Source of the DNA: Promethearchaeota archaeon
GTDB taxonomy: Archaea > Asgardarchaeota > Lokiarchaeia > Sigyniarchaeales > SOKP01
Assembly (NCBI GenBank): GCA_019894815.1
Contig: JAGXNU010000094.1
Span: forward strand, 1 to 7,756
DNA: 7,756 nucleotides
Reading direction: 5' to 3'
Part shown: positions 5,833-7,756 of the stretch, in pieces
Layout: each line of letters starts with the position of its first letter
Position numbering within the stretch: the stretch's first letter is position 1
The notes under the pieces: generated by a model
Seen by the model: the letters and a program-made list of their open reading frames with translations, nothing else
The model's database searches: none
Told to the model about the DNA's origin: nothing
Translations under genes and position numbers: made by a program

Positions 5833-6696
5833 ATGGAAAAAATACATGTGAAACTACACGATTTTTTAGATATTGGTGATGATTTTCCAACAATCATCAT
5901 TGGTGTACTGAATTTAAGCCCAGAATCGTTCTATAAAGGCTCGGTGTACGATGATTTGATGTCGTTAGAAAAAACAGCCTTAAAAATGGTTAATAGTGGG
6001 GCAAAAATATTGGATTTAGGTGCTCGTTCTACAGCACCATGGTCAAAGAAAATTACTATAAAAGAAGAACTCGACCGCATAATCCCCTCAATGGAACTAT
6101 CATGTAAAATTGTCCCCAATGATGTTGTAATTTCTGTTGATACACAATATCGGGAAGTCGCTCAACAAACGTATGATATAGCTTTAAAACACAAAAAAAG
6201 AATTATAGTTAATGATGTGAGTTGCTTAAAAACCGATCCCGGATTACTAGATTTTATAGTAGAGCATGATATACCTATTATTTTAATGATCTCTAAATCC
6301 GTTCCTGGTGATTTACTTACTATCGAAGAAATCATCGAAGAATCTAAAAAAACAATTGAATTACTGAGTTCTAAGGGTTATGACAATAAAAAAATAATAC
6401 TGGATCCCGGAATTGGTCATTGGGTTGAGGAAAAAACGCCCGAATGCGATATGAAAATAATAGGTAACTTGGAAAAACTTCGCTCCCTCAAACAACCTAT
6501 CTTAGTGGCAATTTCCAGGAAATCTTTTATCGGAGCAGCCTTAAATATTCCAGAACCCGAAAATCGGCTTAATGGAACTCTTTCGGCAACTGCTATAGCA
6601 GTCTATAATGGAGCACACATAATTCGCACCCATGACGTGAATAAACAATTATTAGAAATTATAAGAATGGCGGAAGCAATTAGAAAGAGCGCATAA
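5833..6696 (+). CDS. folP: Dihydropteroate synthase, archaeal type
   Basis: Joins a pterin pyrophosphate to an aminobenzoate acceptor in folate or methanopterin synthesis; cytoplasmic TIM barrel. From ATG 5833 it has 287 residues, a normal length. Motifs in order: GVLNLSPESF (24-33, with the Mg-binding Asn27), AKILDLGARSTAPWS (57-71), SVDT (101-104), VNDVS (126-130), LDPGIG (190-195), ISRKSFIG (227-234) and RTHDV (265-269). The catalytic-loop segment ARSTAPWS replaces bacterial GGESTRPG, losing the pyrophosphate-contacting Arg; I recall STAP in other archaeal homologues, where the acceptor can be a ribofuranosyl-aminobenzene phosphate rather than pABA. Which cofactor is made here cannot be told from sequence. 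It is divergent from the cofE-like ligase with a shared promoter region, which points to a common pterin role. Confidence 0.9.
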   Translation: MEKIHVKLHDFLDIGDDFPTIIIGVLNLSPESFYKGSVYDDLMSLEKTALKMVNSGAKILDLGARSTAPWSKKITIKEELDRIIPSMELSCKIVPNDVVISVDTQYREVAQQTYDIALKHKKRIIVNDVSCLKTDPGLLDFIVEHDIPIILMISKSVPGDLLTIEEIIEESKKTIELLSSKGYDNKKIILDPGIGHWVEEKTPECDMKIIGNLEKLRSLKQPILVAISRKSFIGAALNIPEPENRLNGTLSATAIAVYNGAHIIRTHDVNKQLLEIIRMAEAIRKSA

Positions 6697-6782
6697 GATT
6701 TGAGAAGATCAATTTCATGAAGTTAAGATTTTTCAGTTAATTTTAGAGTCTTAACAAACTATTATTCTATATAGTGAAAGTG

Positions 6783-6815
6783 CATTTTTAGCAATTTTAT
6801 TGTCCAATTTTTAGA
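6783..6815 (+). terminator. T-rich termination zone after folP
   Basis: Three T-rich clusters (T5, T4 and T5) within 33 nt, about 90 nt after the folP stop. There is no hairpin, so this would be an archaeal T-tract type terminator. The support is compositional only. Confidence 0.25.
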
Positions 6816-7066
6816 TTAAATTAATTTAGTATTAGGGTTTTTAATATTGGTTAATAATTTAGAAAAAAGCAGATTTTACTAATCAAATTTTAAGAGTAAA
6901 TAAAAATAAATTTCCGATTCACGCAATATTATTACGCTGAAATTTACGTTTAATTTAAATAATTCGAAAAGATCCAAAAATATTCGTGGTGTTTCATTAA
7001 TTTTGTTAATTCTTTCTTTCTTACAAGCGTCTTAAAAATGTACCAACATTTAAAATAACGTAATGA

Positions 7067-7083
7067 TTTACATTATATGTAAA
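7067..7083. repeat. 17-bp inverted repeat upstream of gyrB
   Basis: TTTACAT and ATGTAAA are exact reverse complements around a TAT spacer, 75 nt before the gyrB start. The size and position suit a binding site for a dimeric regulator. The central ATTATATG could alternatively serve as a TATA element. Confidence 0.35.
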
Positions 7084-7157
7084 TTGTTGAATTATCAAGT
7101 TAATTCATTTAAGAATTGATGAATTTACGCTTACAAAATTATACGATTCGATTTTTT

Positions 7158-7756
7158 ATGGCTGATAACAACACTTATGATGCCGATGATATTACTGTTC
7201 TAAAAGGTTTGGACGGGGTTCGTCGCAGACCAGCAATGTATATCGGCGATCAGGGTAAAAAGGGGCTTCACCATCTTGTATTTGAGGTTTTGGACAACTC
7301 AGTTGACGAAGCTATAGGTAGTAATGCTAATGAGATTAAAGTAACCCTTTACAAAGATAATTCTGTTCAAGTTTATGATAATGGTAGAGGAATTCCTATT
7401 GATATTCATCCTGAATTTAATAGACCTGCTTTAGAAGTTATTATGGAGCATTTACATGCAGGAGGAAAATTCGATAGTAAGAGTTATAAAATTTCAGGGG
7501 GGTTACACGGAGTAGGGTTGTCCGTTGTTAACGCTTTGTCAGAATGGTTAGATGTAGAGATATATAGGGATGGATCTATCTATAGACAGAGATTTTCTCG
7601 AGGAAAAAAAGTATCAGATCCTGAAATTACTAAAACTGATGATAAGAGAACCTCAACTAAAATTACATTTTATCCTGATAAGGAGATTTTTGATTTTGAT
7701 GAGAATGAACGGATATTTACTCCTTCGCTCATAAGTAATCGGATGCGCGAACTAGC
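7158..7756 (+). CDS. gyrB: DNA gyrase subunit B, N-terminal part (3' end outside window)
   Basis: ATPase subunit of type IIA topoisomerase, which with GyrA introduces negative supercoils. The visible 199 residues are the GHKL ATPase domain and the start of the transducer region. Seen are ITVLKGLDGVRRRPAMYIG (12-30), EVLDNSVDEA (43-52, catalytic base Glu43 and Mg-binding Asn47), DNGRGIP (74-80, Asp74 contacting adenine), and HLHAGGKFD followed by the ATP-lid ISGGLHGVGLSVVNALS (112-128). The frame is open to the window edge; the full protein is normally about 630-800 residues, so the cut is due to the boundary. ATG 7158 is the natural start by comparison with bacterial GyrB; no Shine-Dalgarno is present. 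Archaeal gyrases are generally viewed as acquired from bacteria. ParE/topoisomerase IV is possible but unusual in archaea. Confidence 0.93.
   Translation, partial: MADNNTYDADDITVLKGLDGVRRRPAMYIGDQGKKGLHHLVFEVLDNSVDEAIGSNANEIKVTLYKDNSVQVYDNGRGIPIDIHPEFNRPALEVIMEHLHAGGKFDSKSYKISGGLHGVGLSVVNALSEWLDVEIYRDGSIYRQRFSRGKKVSDPEITKTDDKRTSTKITFYPDKEIFDFDENERIFTPSLISNRMREL

Larger units (their letters stand above)
6697..7157. other. Long non-coding region between folP and gyrB
   Basis: A 461-nt AT-rich stretch. It contains T-rich sequence soon after folP, an inverted repeat at 7067-7083 and a 7-bp hairpin-like repeat at 7102-7125. I found no tRNA, C/D box RNA or convincing ORF. Confidence 0.6.

Noticed and set aside
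5931..6119. Minus-strand ORF of 62 codons
   Set aside because: Antisense to the conserved STAPW region of folP; a shadow frame.
1..7756. CRISPR arrays, tRNA or rRNA genes, insertion sequences, defence or toxin genes
   Set aside because: Looked for on both strands; no spaced direct repeats, cloverleaf sequence, transposase motifs or defence-type domains were seen.

Overview
The window looks like a low-GC archaeal chromosome segment. Two enzymes are archaeal hallmarks: an archaeal-type deoxyhypusine synthase and a COG2074-type 2-phosphoglycerate kinase. The AsnRS, the dihydropteroate synthase and the pyruvoyl arginine decarboxylase also fit archaea. Several genes have no Shine-Dalgarno sequence and instead show a TATA-like element about 26 nt before the ATG, as archaeal leaderless genes do. 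Gyrase together with this enzyme set and the AT-richness would fit an Asgard (Lokiarchaeia-like) genome, but that placement is a guess from gene content and not proven.

Layout. Positions 1-3121 hold three minus-strand genes: asparaginyl-tRNA synthetase (3' end cut off by the window edge), 2-phosphoglycerate kinase and pyruvoyl-dependent arginine decarboxylase. Gaps of 205 and 224 nt, each with its own promoter-like signals, suggest separate transcripts. An AT-rich divergent intergenic region (3122-3469) separates the decarboxylase from a plus-strand deoxyhypusine synthase. The gap 4460-4902 holds a T-tract terminator and, on the minus strand, a run coding for a very acidic protein tail that has no start codon and follows several in-frame stops, probably a decayed gene. 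Next is a compact divergent pair: a CofE-family gamma-glutamyl ligase (minus) and an archaeal dihydropteroate synthase (plus), sharing a 144-bp promoter region with a perfect 10-bp inverted repeat. A 461-bp non-coding stretch precedes gyrB, whose 3' part is outside the window.

How the genes may work together. Arginine decarboxylase makes agmatine, the archaeal entry to polyamines. Deoxyhypusine synthase uses spermidine to modify aIF5A, so the divergent pair 2573-4459 links supply and use. The CofE-like ligase and dihydropteroate synthase share a promoter region, which raises the possibility that the ligase glutamylates a pterin cofactor rather than, or as well as, F420. The remaining genes are housekeeping: translation, central carbon phosphorylation and DNA topology. 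I found no mobile element, CRISPR array, tRNA or rRNA, and no clear evidence of an undescribed multi-gene system. The most worthwhile leads are the ligase/dihydropteroate synthase pair and the degraded acidic ORF.
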